NCBI GenBank assembly: GCA_905339215.1
Contig: CAJPFN010000001.1
Location: 1-64,000, forward strand
Source of the DNA: Rhizobiaceae bacterium
GTDB taxonomy: Bacteria; Pseudomonadota; Alphaproteobacteria; Rhizobiales; Rhizobiaceae
Length of the DNA: 64,000 nt
Reading direction: 5' to 3'
In this document: positions 28,061 to 36,480 of the stretch, piece by piece
Layout of the letters: every line of letters starts with the position of its first letter
Position numbering within the stretch: position 1 is the first letter of the stretch
Notes under the pieces: generated by a model
Seen by the model: only the letters and a program-made list of their open reading frames with translations
Database searches by the model: none
What the model was told of the DNA's origin: nothing
Position numbers and translations under genes: made by a program

Positions 28061-28804
28061 TCAGGTTGGCATCAGGGAGAAGCCGGGCACGCCGCGCATC
28101 AGCGACCGGTTCGCCATGACGAAGGCTAGATTCTGGCGCGCCAGCCGGGCGTGCTCGCGCGCGAGCGCTTCGGCGCGACCGCCTTCGCGCAACTCGATCG
28201 CCTCGACGATGGCACGGTGGTGCGCCTGCCCGACCGTGAGCGAGGCGCGGAATGCCGGAATATCGGTTTGCGCGTTGAGGAACGCGCTCGGCCCGGCGAA
28301 AGGCAGACGGAGCACCCTTTCGATTTCCCGGCGGATGACCTGGCTGCCGGAGAGGCCGGCGAGCATCTCGTGGAACTCGGCGTTCTTCTTCACATAGGCG
28401 GAGAAGTCGAGCTGCTCGATGGGAACGCGGACGATCTCGTCGAGATCGGCGACCAGCGCCTTGACCAGCGAGAGCTTCGCCGGCGGAACGCCGCGCTCCG
28501 CGGCTAGGCGGGCCGCCGTTCCCTCGAGCACGCCGCGCAGTTCGATCGCGTCGACGATGTCCGCCTCGGACATGGCGCGAACCGCGTAGCCGCCCGAAGG
28601 AATCGATTCCAGCTGCCCCTCCTGCTCGAGCCTCGCCAGAGCCGCACGAACGGGCGTGCGCGAGAGACCGAGCCGCTCGGACAGGGTGATCTCGGAAAGC
28701 CGCTCGCCCGGCGCCGCCGTGCCGGAATAGACGAGATCGCGTACGCCGAGCACGGCCTTCAGGGTCTGCGAAACGGTGCGATCTTCGGAGGGGTGGCGCG
28801 CCAT
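28061..28804 (-). CDS. GntR-family transcriptional repressor, FCD (FadR) subfamily
   Basis: The N-terminal winged helix contains GERLSEITLSERLGLSRTPVRAALARLEQEGQL, the GntR DNA-binding signature. The C-terminal all-helical domain (IVDAIELRGVLEGTAARLA, EFHEMLAGLSGSQVI, HHRAIVEAIELREGG) has the metal-binding histidine spacing of FCD domains. It probably binds a small organic acid. I use ATG 28804; a GTG at 28822 adds six residues. It is divergent from the MetE-like gene and precedes a VanB fragment and the TRAP binding protein. A TGTATACA dyad lies 134 bases upstream, and related sites occur before hyuA and the TRAP gene. Confidence 0.92.
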   Translation of the reverse strand: MARHPSEDRTVSQTLKAVLGVRDLVYSGTAAPGERLSEITLSERLGLSRTPVRAALARLEQEGQLESIPSGGYAVRAMSEADIVDAIELRGVLEGTAARLAAERGVPPAKLSLVKALVADLDEIVRVPIEQLDFSAYVKKNAEFHEMLAGLSGSQVIRREIERVLRLPFAGPSAFLNAQTDIPAFRASLTVGQAHHRAIVEAIELREGGRAEALAREHARLARQNLAFVMANRSLMRGVPGFSLMPT

Positions 28805-28937
28805 CGCTATCGATTCCGGCACCAGCCAGGCGCACGCCGGCCGGCGCCGCGACCTGCGGCCGGGCGGGCGACCGACGCCTGCGTATGTGGAAACATGCCG
28901 TGGTCCTCCCAGAGCCGTGGCGTGGCCAAGTACAAGC

Positions 28938-28945
28938 TGTATACA
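28938..28945. promoter_or_regulatory. TGTATACA dyad, candidate GntR operator
   Basis: A perfect 8-base palindrome in the divergent region between the GntR gene (start 28804) and the MetE-like gene (start 29006). Its centre matches the hyuA upstream site at 18774-18785. Confidence 0.5.
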
Positions 28946-29005
28946 TCGCGATTGTCAAGTTTGTCGCGCCGTGCCAATGGAGTCCGGGAAACCGGAGGAT
29001 CAACG

Positions 29006-30136
29006 ATGGCAACAGCAGATGTGAAGAAACCGCCCTATCGCGCCGATCATGTGGGCAGCCTCCTGCGCCCCGATGCGGTCAAGGCGGCGCGCAGGCGCTT
29101 CTACGAGGAAAGGTCGGGCGACGCGGCGGAGCTGCGCGAGATCGAGGACGACGCGATTCGCGATGCGGTGAAGCTGCAGCAGGACGCCGGATTGCTGGCG
29201 GTGACCGATGGCGAAATCCGCCGCTCCTTCTGGCACTACGATTTCATGGGTGGGCTGACGGGCTTCGAGCTGGAGGAGCGCGACGAGGGGGTACAGTTCC
29301 ACGGGGTCAAGCTGCGGCCGATCTTCCCGACCATCAAGGAGAAGCTGGATTTCCCCGACGATCACCCGATGCTCGACCACTTCCGCTATGTCGCCTCGGT
29401 GACCGAGGTCACGCCGAAGATCTCGATTCCGGGGCCGAGCTGCTGCCATTTCCGCACGGCCAGGGCGGACATCCATCCGAAGGAGTACCAGGATCCCGAG
29501 GCGCTGTTCGCCGACCTGGCGAAGACCTACGCGAAGGCGGTCAGGGCCTTCTACGACGCCGGCTGCCGCTACCTGCAGATGGACGACATCTTCTTCGCCT
29601 ATCTGTGCGATCCCAAGCACCGCGCCGCCAAGGCCGCCGACGGCCAGGATCCCGACTGGCTCATCGAGCGCTACGCGTGGATGATGCACGAGGCGATCAA
29701 GGACCGGCCCGACGACATGCTGATCGGCATGCACATGTGCCGCGGCAACTTCGTGTCCACCTACGCCGCCGAGGGCGCCTACGACCCGGCCGCAGATGCG
29801 ATCTTCAACCAGACCGGCGTCGACATCTACTTCATGGAGTATGATTCCGAACGCGCCGGCGGCCTCGAGCCGCTGCGGCTCCTGCCGAAGGGAAGCAAAC
29901 GCGTCCTGCCGGGCTTCATCACCACCAAGACAGGCGACCTCGAGGACCTCGACGATCTGAAGCGCAGGTTCGATGCCGCATCCCGCTATGCCGACATCGG
30001 CCAGCTCGGCATTGCGCCGCAGTGCGGTTTTGCCTCCACCGAGGAAGGCAACAAGATCACCGTCGACGACCAGAAGCGGAAGCTCGATCTCGTGGTGCGG
30101 ACCGCGGAAGCCATCTGGGGTGGCGTGGACAAATAG
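29006..30136 (+). CDS. MetE-like (cobalamin-independent methionine synthase II family) protein
   Basis: The 376-residue protein starts MATADVKKPPYRADHVGSLLRP and corresponds to the catalytic C-terminal half of MetE only. Candidate zinc ligands are in LIGMHMCRGN and APQCGFAS, with DDIFFAYLCD as the acidic segment. Stand-alone members of this family often act in catabolic methyl-transfer or lyase reactions rather than methionine synthesis, and full MetE is twice this length. The ATG follows GGAGGA. It is divergent from the GntR gene, whose operator is between them, so a catabolic role controlled by that regulator is likely. Confidence 0.85.
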   Translation: MATADVKKPPYRADHVGSLLRPDAVKAARRRFYEERSGDAAELREIEDDAIRDAVKLQQDAGLLAVTDGEIRRSFWHYDFMGGLTGFELEERDEGVQFHGVKLRPIFPTIKEKLDFPDDHPMLDHFRYVASVTEVTPKISIPGPSCCHFRTARADIHPKEYQDPEALFADLAKTYAKAVRAFYDAGCRYLQMDDIFFAYLCDPKHRAAKAADGQDPDWLIERYAWMMHEAIKDRPDDMLIGMHMCRGNFVSTYAAEGAYDPAADAIFNQTGVDIYFMEYDSERAGGLEPLRLLPKGSKRVLPGFITTKTGDLEDLDDLKRRFDAASRYADIGQLGIAPQCGFASTEEGNKITVDDQKRKLDLVVRTAEAIWGGVDK

Positions 30137-30157
30137 GCGCGGAAAGCGACCCCGCCG

Positions 30158-31171
30158 TCAGGCGGCGACCGACTCGACGCCGAAGAACGTATAGCGGCAG
30201 CGGCCCTGGGCCTTGCTGCGATAAAGCGCCGAATCGGCTTTCGCCAGCAGTTCGTCGGTGGTCGATCCGTCCAGCGGCGCGAACGCGATGCCGATGCTCA
30301 CGCCGACGCGAACCTGCGTCGAAGCGATGTCGAACGGCCTTGAGATCTGGCCGATGATGCGGTCGGCGAGGACGGCGGCGTCCGAGCGCGTCCGGATCCC
30401 GGTCTGGACGATGGCGAATTCGTCGCCGCCGAGGCGCGCGACCGTGTCGTGCTCGCGGATGGAGGAGCGCAGCCTGGTCGCGATGGCGACGAGGAGTTCG
30501 TCGCCGGCGCGATGGCCCATATTGTCGTTGACCGGCTTGAAGTTGTCGATGTCGAGGAAATGCACCGCCATCAGCCCGTTGCGCGCGCTGTAGGCGATCG
30601 CCATCTGCAGCCGGTCCGCGAGAAGCTTGCGGTTGGGCAGGTCGGTCAACATGTCGTGATGCGCCATGTGGGCGATCAGTTCCTGGTTCCGGCGCTGCTC
30701 GGTGACGTCGACATAGGTGGTGACGAAGCCGCCGCCCTCGATCGGCACGCCGCGCACTTCGAGCACGGTGCCGTTGGGGCGGACGCGTTCGTACTGGTGC
30801 GGACGCCGTTCCCGAACCAGCGCGAGACGGCGGCGGACCTGTTCCTCGACGTCGCCGGGTCCGTACTCGCCACGCCGCGCGTTGAAGCGGAACAGTTCCT
30901 CAAGGGTCGGGAATCCGCTCGAGAAAAGCTCGTCGGGATAGTCGAGCAGCGCCTTCTGCTGGTCGTTGCAGAGCACCATCTGGTTGTTGCTGTCGTAGAG
31001 CGAGATGCCGCCAGGGAAGTTCTCGATCACGGCTTCGAGCATGCGGATGCGCTCGCGCATCAGGCCGACATAGTTGCCCATCTGGCCAACCGCGGCGGAC
31101 ACAGCCTGCAGATCCGTTCTCGAACCGCCGTGCATCGTCCCGCGCATCACGATACCATCTGCCCCCGGCAT
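30158..31171 (-). CDS. PAS-GGDEF diguanylate cyclase
   Basis: The product of 337 residues has a short helical N-terminus, a PAS-like domain (FPGGISLYDSNNQMVLCNDQQKALL through GGGFVTTYVDVTEQ, residues about 50-160), then a GGDEF domain with the intact active motif RLGGDEFAIV and the metal-binding FLDIDNFKPVND. It should make cyclic di-GMP in the cytoplasm; the PAS ligand is unknown. An RxxD inhibitory site is not evident at the usual place five residues before GGDEF. No EAL domain is present. It converges with the MetE-like gene. Confidence 0.92.
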   Translation of the reverse strand: MPGADGIVMRGTMHGGSRTDLQAVSAAVGQMGNYVGLMRERIRMLEAVIENFPGGISLYDSNNQMVLCNDQQKALLDYPDELFSSGFPTLEELFRFNARRGEYGPGDVEEQVRRRLALVRERRPHQYERVRPNGTVLEVRGVPIEGGGFVTTYVDVTEQRRNQELIAHMAHHDMLTDLPNRKLLADRLQMAIAYSARNGLMAVHFLDIDNFKPVNDNMGHRAGDELLVAIATRLRSSIREHDTVARLGGDEFAIVQTGIRTRSDAAVLADRIIGQISRPFDIASTQVRVGVSIGIAFAPLDGSTTDELLAKADSALYRSKAQGRCRYTFFGVESVAA

Positions 31172-31301
31172 GGCGGATGTCCGCCTGCCGCTCTGGATCC
31201 ATCTGCTAAAAAACTAAGCAGCGATGCTTACGATTGACTTAACGTAAAGGGAAGATTGCCGGGGACGCCGGCGCGCGTCGCCGACGGCGCCGGCCTTCCG
31301 C

Positions 31302-33185
31302 TCAGCGCTTGAACTCGCGGACCGGCGACTCCGCGCCGTCGGCGTAGGTAACCTGGACGGACATCGAGGTGACGTCATCGCCCACCTTGAAGTAAGGCAG
31401 ATAGCCGTCGGGCAGGGCGTAGGGGTCGGCGGGATTGCATGCCGGCAGCTCGAGCGACTTCTCCAGCGGACCGCCGTTGAACCCGTAGCGCACCGCCTTG
31501 ATCGCACAGCGGTAGGACAGCATGTGCGTGAAGTAGACGAGACCCCTGTTGCCGCTGGCGTCGAAGGCGATCCACGACGTCCAGAACTGCTCGAGGATCT
31601 GCTTGTTCGCCTCCTGAAGCATCGAATCGGGATCGAAACGGACCTCGAAGGGTCCGGTCTCGCGCCCGCGTATGTCGAGATACTTGATCCAGATCGCGGC
31701 CGTCGAGGTCGTGGCCGGCAGAACGAAGGTCGGATTGGGCATCGGCTTGCCCGTCGACTGGTCGATCACGGCGAGGTTGCCGGTCTCGGTGAACCCACCC
31801 GCGTCGCCGAGTCGCCACAGGATCGCCGTCGCCGGCTCGGGCAGCGAAACGGTGATCATCCAGTCGGCGTTGGAGCGCTGCGGCACGATCCTGGGCATGA
31901 AGCGCGACGGGTCGCTCATGTCGCCGAGCGCCGCCAGGCGGCGTTGCGCGCGCTCCAGCCATTCGCCGAGCAGCGCGTGATCGATGAAATGCGCGACCAG
32001 CGTGCCGTCCTTTTCAGCCTCGACGAAGCGGCTGAGCCACTCGGCCTCGGCGCGCTTGTCGGCGAGTGTCTGGACGCCGAGGCGATCCTCCGAGAACTCC
32101 TCGGCCTTGAGGAAGAAGGCGGGTCCGTAGGCGGCGTTCTCGGAGAGGAAGGCGTCGAGCCTGCCGGCACGCTGCGCATCGTCGAACTGTAGGGCGTGGA
32201 CCAGCCGGAACGCCGGCGACTTCGATTTCTCGGCGAGCGTGCCAAGGACTTCGCGCGCGCCCGCCTTGCCGTCCTGGACGCGCAGCAGAGTGGCGAACCG
32301 CAGGTAGGGATCGACCGCATCGACGTCGAAATCGGCGAAGGCGAGGTAGCTGCGCCGGGCGTTGATCATGTCGCCGCCGAGTTCGTGAAGGCGGGCATTG
32401 TGGTAGAACTCGTCCGGCCGCTTCGGCTCGGCGATGATGCCGCCCTGGGCCGCGAGCGCGGCGAAGCCGTCGGCGATCGCCTCGATGGAGACGGCGATGC
32501 GCTCGGTGGTTTCCTGCAGCGCTTCGGCCTGCTTCTGCTGCACGACCTGGTTCTCGGCAACGACGCGCGTCTGTTCCTCGATCCGCGCCGTGGTGTCGCG
32601 CGTCTCGGTCACGGTCTCCTGCGTCCGGGCGACCGTCTGCTGCGTCTCGGCGACGGCCTGCCGGGTCTCGGTCACCGCCTGTTGGGTTTCGCCGACGGTC
32701 TTCTGCGTCTCCGCGACCGCCTCCTGCGTCTGGCCTACCGTCTGTTGCGTCTCGGTCACCGTCTTTTGCGTCTCGCTGACGGTTTTCTGCGTTTCGCTGA
32801 CGGTCTTCTGGATTTCCTCGACATTCGCCGCCACCAGCCCGACGGAACGCTGCAGCTCGGCGACCGCCGGCACGAGTTCGGCAATGAGACCGTCATTCGC
32901 CTCGGCCTGCTGCTGCATCGTATAGACGCCGCCGGCGACCGCCGCGGTCGTCGCGGCGAAGATCATCGCCGGCACGCCGCGATCTGCAACCACCAGGCGG
33001 AAGACGATGGCAACGCCGATCAGCAGTGCCGCAAGCGCGCCGGTCATCGCAATATAGGCGGCGAAGGGCGCCAGCGGATTGAGCACGTCGGCGACCAGAC
33101 CGCCGACCAATCCGATGCCGCCCGCCCATTTGCCCGTCCGCGCCAGCGACGCCCTGACGAGCGTCGACGCCGTTTCACCGACCAT
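31302..33185 (-). CDS. Membrane-anchored protein with long heptad-repeat coiled coil
   Basis: The product of 627 residues has two transmembrane helices near residues 41-66 and 71-88, then a coiled coil (about residues 100-245) whose core (124-200) is eleven near-identical heptads of the type ETQKTVS. The C-terminal 380 residues look globular, with helical repeat-like segments (RSYLAFADFDVDAVDPYLRFATLLRV) and a beta-rich tail. I do not recognise the family. The heptads pair T/V and Q positions rather than leucines, which suggests a flexible or parallel trimer stalk. Neighbours (GGDEF protein, DD-carboxypeptidase) hint at an envelope role. Encoding DNA is a tandem 21-base repeat. Confidence 0.8.
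   Translation of the reverse strand: MVGETASTLVRASLARTGKWAGGIGLVGGLVADVLNPLAPFAAYIAMTGALAALLIGVAIVFRLVVADRGVPAMIFAATTAAVAGGVYTMQQQAEANDGLIAELVPAVAELQRSVGLVAANVEEIQKTVSETQKTVSETQKTVTETQQTVGQTQEAVAETQKTVGETQQAVTETRQAVAETQQTVARTQETVTETRDTTARIEEQTRVVAENQVVQQKQAEALQETTERIAVSIEAIADGFAALAAQGGIIAEPKRPDEFYHNARLHELGGDMINARRSYLAFADFDVDAVDPYLRFATLLRVQDGKAGAREVLGTLAEKSKSPAFRLVHALQFDDAQRAGRLDAFLSENAAYGPAFFLKAEEFSEDRLGVQTLADKRAEAEWLSRFVEAEKDGTLVAHFIDHALLGEWLERAQRRLAALGDMSDPSRFMPRIVPQRSNADWMITVSLPEPATAILWRLGDAGGFTETGNLAVIDQSTGKPMPNPTFVLPATTSTAAIWIKYLDIRGRETGPFEVRFDPDSMLQEANKQILEQFWTSWIAFDASGNRGLVYFTHMLSYRCAIKAVRYGFNGGPLEKSLELPACNPADPYALPDGYLPYFKVGDDVTSMSVQVTYADGAESPVREFKR
32586..32816 (-). repeat. Tandem 21-base repeat encoding TQ-rich heptads
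   Basis: About eleven degenerate copies of a 21-base unit, in frame, coding heptads such as ETQKTVS, ETQQTVG and ETRQAVA within the membrane protein at 31302-33185. Such arrays change copy number by slippage. Confidence 0.85.
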
Positions 33186-33492
33186 GATATCTCCCGCCCT
33201 TGCCCGTTACGGCGCGCATGCTAGCGGTCCCCCGGCGGCAGGCAAGCCCCGCGGTCCGGTCGCGCGTCGCGAAATGCAACCAAATCCCTTCGCCGCGGAC
33301 GCTGACGCGCAATCGTGGCGCCGCGATGGCTAGTCGAGCCGGCTCGTCGCCGGCCGGACAGGTTCGGGCAAGTCGTGGGGCGTAAGGGTCGGCAACGAAA
33401 CACGACCGGGCAGCCGGGAGCGGCCTCGGCGCGCCCGCTGCAGCCGCCAGGCTTCGGGTATTTGGCGGGGATCGTCGGGCACAGGGCGGATT
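33186..33492. other. Intergenic region, no gene seen
   Basis: About 307 bases between the divergent coiled-coil gene and the DD-carboxypeptidase gene. I see no convincing ORF, operator dyad or RNA; it presumably holds both promoters. Confidence 0.5.
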
Positions 33493-34419
33493 TTGGCCAC
33501 ATTGCATCTGAACAGCTCTCTTCATACCCTGACCACACCTTCATTCGAGCGAGCGGACTGTTCCTTGCCCAGCCCTGTCCTTGCCGTATTCTTCCGCCGG
33601 CTGTTCGTCGTCCTGGTCGCCGCGATCGCGATTTCCGGCTGCACGAGCATGGAACTGGAGGCGCCGCAGCCGCCGCGCCTGGCGACGGACCGCTACGCGG
33701 CGATCGTGATCGACGGCAACAGCGGCCGCATGCTCTACCAGTCCAACGCCGAGGCGACGCGCTATCCGGCGTCGCTGACCAAGATGATGACGCTCTACCT
33801 GCTCTTCGAGGCACTGGAGAGCGGCCGTGCCGGCCTGGCGACCCCGATCCCCGTCTCGGACTTCGCCCGCGGCCGCCCGCCGACGAAGATCGGCTTCAAG
33901 TCCGGCGAGTCGATCGACGTCGACAGCGCCATCCGGGCTCTTGCCACGAAATCGGCGAACGACGTCGCCGTCGCCGTCGCCGAGTTTCTCGCCGGCAGCG
34001 AGGAGGCCTTTGCCCGGGCGATGACCGCCAAGGCCGGCCAGTTGGGCATGCGCTCGACCGTGTTCCGCAACGCCTCGGGCCTGCCCGACGACGGCCAGCG
34101 CACCAGCGCCCGCGACATGGCGATCCTCGGCATGGCGCTGCGCAAGCGCTTCCCGCAGTATTTCCACTATTTCGGCGAACGCGACTTCACCTATCGCGGC
34201 AAGGTGATCCGCGGTCACAACGACCTGATCGGCCGGGTGCGCGGCGTCGACGGCATCACGACCGGCTATATCCGCGCCTCGGGCTACAACATCGTCACGT
34301 CTGTCGGCGCCGGCGGGCGGCGGCTGATCGTCGTGGTGATGGGCGCCGACAGCGCGCGCAGCCGCAACAATCACGTCGAGGAACTCATCGCCCGCTACCT
34401 GCCGCGCGCGGGGTCCTGA
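33493..34419 (+). CDS. Penicillin-binding D-alanyl-D-alanine carboxypeptidase, probable lipoprotein
   Basis: The protein of up to 308 residues has the serine hydrolase motifs SLTK (in YPASLTKMMTLYLL) and SAN (TKSANDVAVAVAEF). The third motif, normally KTG, reads TTG (GVDGITTGYIRASGYN). The N-terminus contains a membrane segment ending AISGC, a plausible lipobox, so it is probably anchored in the periplasm. Low-molecular-weight PBPs of this kind trim peptidoglycan pentapeptides. The start is uncertain: TTG at 33493 gives a 49-residue leader, TTG at 33565 would give a 25-residue signal. The region after the catalytic domain (PBP5 C-terminal stalk) is absent. Confidence 0.88.
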   Translation: MATLHLNSSLHTLTTPSFERADCSLPSPVLAVFFRRLFVVLVAAIAISGCTSMELEAPQPPRLATDRYAAIVIDGNSGRMLYQSNAEATRYPASLTKMMTLYLLFEALESGRAGLATPIPVSDFARGRPPTKIGFKSGESIDVDSAIRALATKSANDVAVAVAEFLAGSEEAFARAMTAKAGQLGMRSTVFRNASGLPDDGQRTSARDMAILGMALRKRFPQYFHYFGERDFTYRGKVIRGHNDLIGRVRGVDGITTGYIRASGYNIVTSVGAGGRRLIVVVMGADSARSRNNHVEELIARYLPRAGS

Positions 34420-34436
34420 GACGTCTCCTTTGACGG

Positions 34437-34928
34437 TCAGGCCTTCCCTGCGGGGAGTTCCGCCACCGCGCGGATCTCCATCAACCCGCCCGGCACGATC
34501 AGCGAAGCGACGCCGATCGCCGTCCAGGCAGGGTAGGGCTCGACGAGATAGCGGTCGCGCGCCCGGATGAAGGCATCCCAGTGCGTCCCCATGTCGACAT
34601 GGTAGGTGGTGATCTCGACGAGGTCGCTTAGACCGGCGCCGGCCTCGGCGAGAATCGCCGCGAGCGCCTCGAAGGCCGTGGCGAACTGCGCCTCCGGGTC
34701 GCGAACCGCAACGAGAGCCTGTACGCCGGCATCCGCATCGGCGGTCGTCGCCTCGGCGCCGTCGAGAGCCTCGCCCGGGTCGCCGCGCCGCGGCGGTTCG
34801 CCATCGACGCTGGTGCCGACGATGCCCGAGCAGAAGACGAGCCCATCGACGACGACCGCCGGCGCGAACCGCCAGCGCGCGTAGACGCCGCGCAGCGCGG
34901 CCGGCACGATGATCCTGCGTCGGGTCAT
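34437..34928 (-). CDS. RidA/YjgF-family protein
   Basis: The product of 163 residues (ATG at 34928, after GGGAGA) has the family pattern VVVDGLVFCSGIVG near residue 30, LSDLVEITTYHVDM, and AIGVASLIVPGGLMEIRAVAEL at the C-terminus. RidA-family proteins are cytoplasmic trimers; canonical ones deaminate reactive enamines/imines, but this one lacks an obvious copy of the canonical G-A-x-R-x-x-I/V active-site arginine motif, so substrate and activity are open. It converges with the DD-carboxypeptidase gene. Confidence 0.82.
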   Translation of the reverse strand: MTRRRIIVPAALRGVYARWRFAPAVVVDGLVFCSGIVGTSVDGEPPRRGDPGEALDGAEATTADADAGVQALVAVRDPEAQFATAFEALAAILAEAGAGLSDLVEITTYHVDMGTHWDAFIRARDRYLVEPYPAWTAIGVASLIVPGGLMEIRAVAELPAGKA

Positions 34929-35263
34929 GGCGGGTCTCCCGTGGTTCCTCTCTGCTAGCAGCAAGGCCGCGGAGAGGGCAACCGCAGACGGACGCATCGA
35001 AGCGCCCCTGTCCTTCCCGCTGCAGCGAGACTCCGGCGAGCCCCCCTCCGGCGATATTTCGGCAAAAGTGACAGATCGGTGCAGGACGGAGTGCGATGTC
35101 GGCAGCAGCACGGGGACAAATCCCGCCCCCGTCACCACTCGCCTTGAAAAAATCCCTCGCCCCGCCAGTCCCTTGCCCGGCTCCCGCGACGAAACCGCAT
35201 CCGCTTTTATCCCCCTCCTCGCGCGCCGTGAGACAATGCCGCCGCCTTTGAAAGGAGGCGGCG
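34929..35263. other. Intergenic region, no gene seen
   Basis: About 335 bases between the RidA-like gene and the frameshifted gene. No ORF, dyad operator or RNA is evident beyond a good AAGGAGG ribosome site just before 35264. Confidence 0.5.
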
Positions 35264-36258
35264 ATGGCGATGGACTGGGACGGGGCGATCGAGCGGTACA
35301 GCGAGGCCCTGAGGCGCATCGTCGCCATGATGGTGGCGATGGCGGGTGCAGCCGGCGCCGGCGTTCTTACCTCTCCCTTGAGGGGAGGTCGCGCCGAAGG
35401 CGCGGGTGAGAGTAACGACGCGGCAACGACCCCCACCCGGCCGTCTGACGACGGCCGACCTCCCCTCAAGGGGGAGGTAGAAACTGCTCGCCCGACATTG
35501 CCGCGCCATCTCTACCGCGCCGTACTCGCCATCCTTAGGCCCGCCGAATCCGCCGCACGGCGGCTGATGTCGTCGCCGCGCGAAATGTGGCCGTACCGCC
35601 TCCGCGACTTGCCGAGCCGAAGCCGCCGAAGCGAAAGCGGAGCCCGACCGGCATCGTCTACCCCTACGGCACGCGGCCGGGCATGCGCCCCGGTGCGCGA
35701 TTCGGTGCACGGCTCGCGACAACACTCGCCGCGCCCCGCGCCGTTCCCGCCCGCATCGCGCTGCCGCTCTGCGACACGCTGCGGCCGCCGTCGCATCGCC
35801 CGCGCCGCGTCCCGGCCAGCCAGGCGCCGCGCATCACGCTGCCGGGCATCACGGTGCGCCACACGCTGCCGCCGAAGCCCACCCCGTTCGATCCGATCGA
35901 CGCGACCAGGATCAGCCTGCGCATCGCCGCGCTGAAAACCGTGCTCGACGACCTGCCGAGAGAGGCGCTGCGCTTCGCCCGCTGGCGCGCCCGCCGCGAC
36001 GCGATGCTGACGGAACGGGCCGCCGAAAGCGCCGGGCCGGGACCCGTCCACAATCCCCGGCGCGACCCCGACCGCCATCCTGCCGTTCATGGCAGCCGCC
36101 CCATCGTCCCCCGTCCGCGCCGCATCATCCGCCTGTCGCCGCTGCGCCCCGGCCGCCCGCCGGGCTTTCGCCGCCGCGACCGCCGCGAGGTCCACGAGGT
36201 GCTCGACGACCTGCAGCAGCTCGCCCGGTGGACGCTGGAATGCCCCGACACGTCATGA
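35264..36258 (+). pseudogene. Conserved rhizobial hypothetical gene with repeat insertion and frameshift
   Basis: Reading starts MAMDWDGAIERYSEALRRI after AAGGAGG, then passes in frame through a palindromic repeat (35369-35478), resumes with LYRAVLAILRPAESAARRL, and then must shift at about 35567-35569 to continue as VVAARNVAVPPPRLAEPKP and on to the end DVLDDLQQLARWTLECPDTS-like tail at 36258. One base missing after CTGAT explains the shift. I recall intact relatives in Mesorhizobium as proline- and arginine-rich proteins of about 280 residues with unknown function. The continuation has strong conservation-like features (DDLPREALRFARWRARR), so the gene was recently intact or the shift is a sequencing error. 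Confidence 0.65.
35369..35478. repeat. Palindromic interspersed repeat (RIME-like) inside a coding sequence
   Basis: Terminal 22-base inverted repeats at 35369-35390 and 35457-35478 match at 21 of 22 positions (core CCTCCCCTCAAGGG). The inner part holds smaller dyads (GCGCCGAAGGCGC). Elements of this layout are common between genes in Rhizobiaceae and Phyllobacteriaceae. Here it lies in the open reading frame at 35264-36258. Confidence 0.75.
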
Positions 36259-36480
36259 CCTTCCCGGCATGCAATCACCCGAATCCGCGACCGCGCCATG
36301 CCTCGCCACGGTCATGAACATGCCGCGCGGCTGGCGCAGGAACAGAGAACGGCCGGCGAGCCGTTCCCGCTTGCCGAGCGCCTGGGTCACCGCGGGCTGG
36401 GAGACGTTGCAGGCGTCTGCGGCGCGGCTGAGCGAACCGGTCCCGCAGACGGCGACGAAGAGGCGCAGGTTGGATTTCAT
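36253..36480 (-). pseudogene. Truncated LysR-family regulator (HTH only)
   Basis: The 75-codon ORF begins MKSNLRLFVAVCGTGSLSRAADACNVSQPAVTQ, a clear LysR helix-turn-helix, and runs on through RLAGRSLFLRQPRGMF. It then loses similarity (TVARHGAVADSGDCMPGRS) and stops, so the effector-binding domain of some 220 residues is missing. Its ATG overlaps the stop of the upstream dehydrogenase gene (ATGA), which suggests the intact gene was translationally coupled. The dyad arm reads GKRERLAGR where LysR proteins usually have GKLERxLG. Confidence 0.8.
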
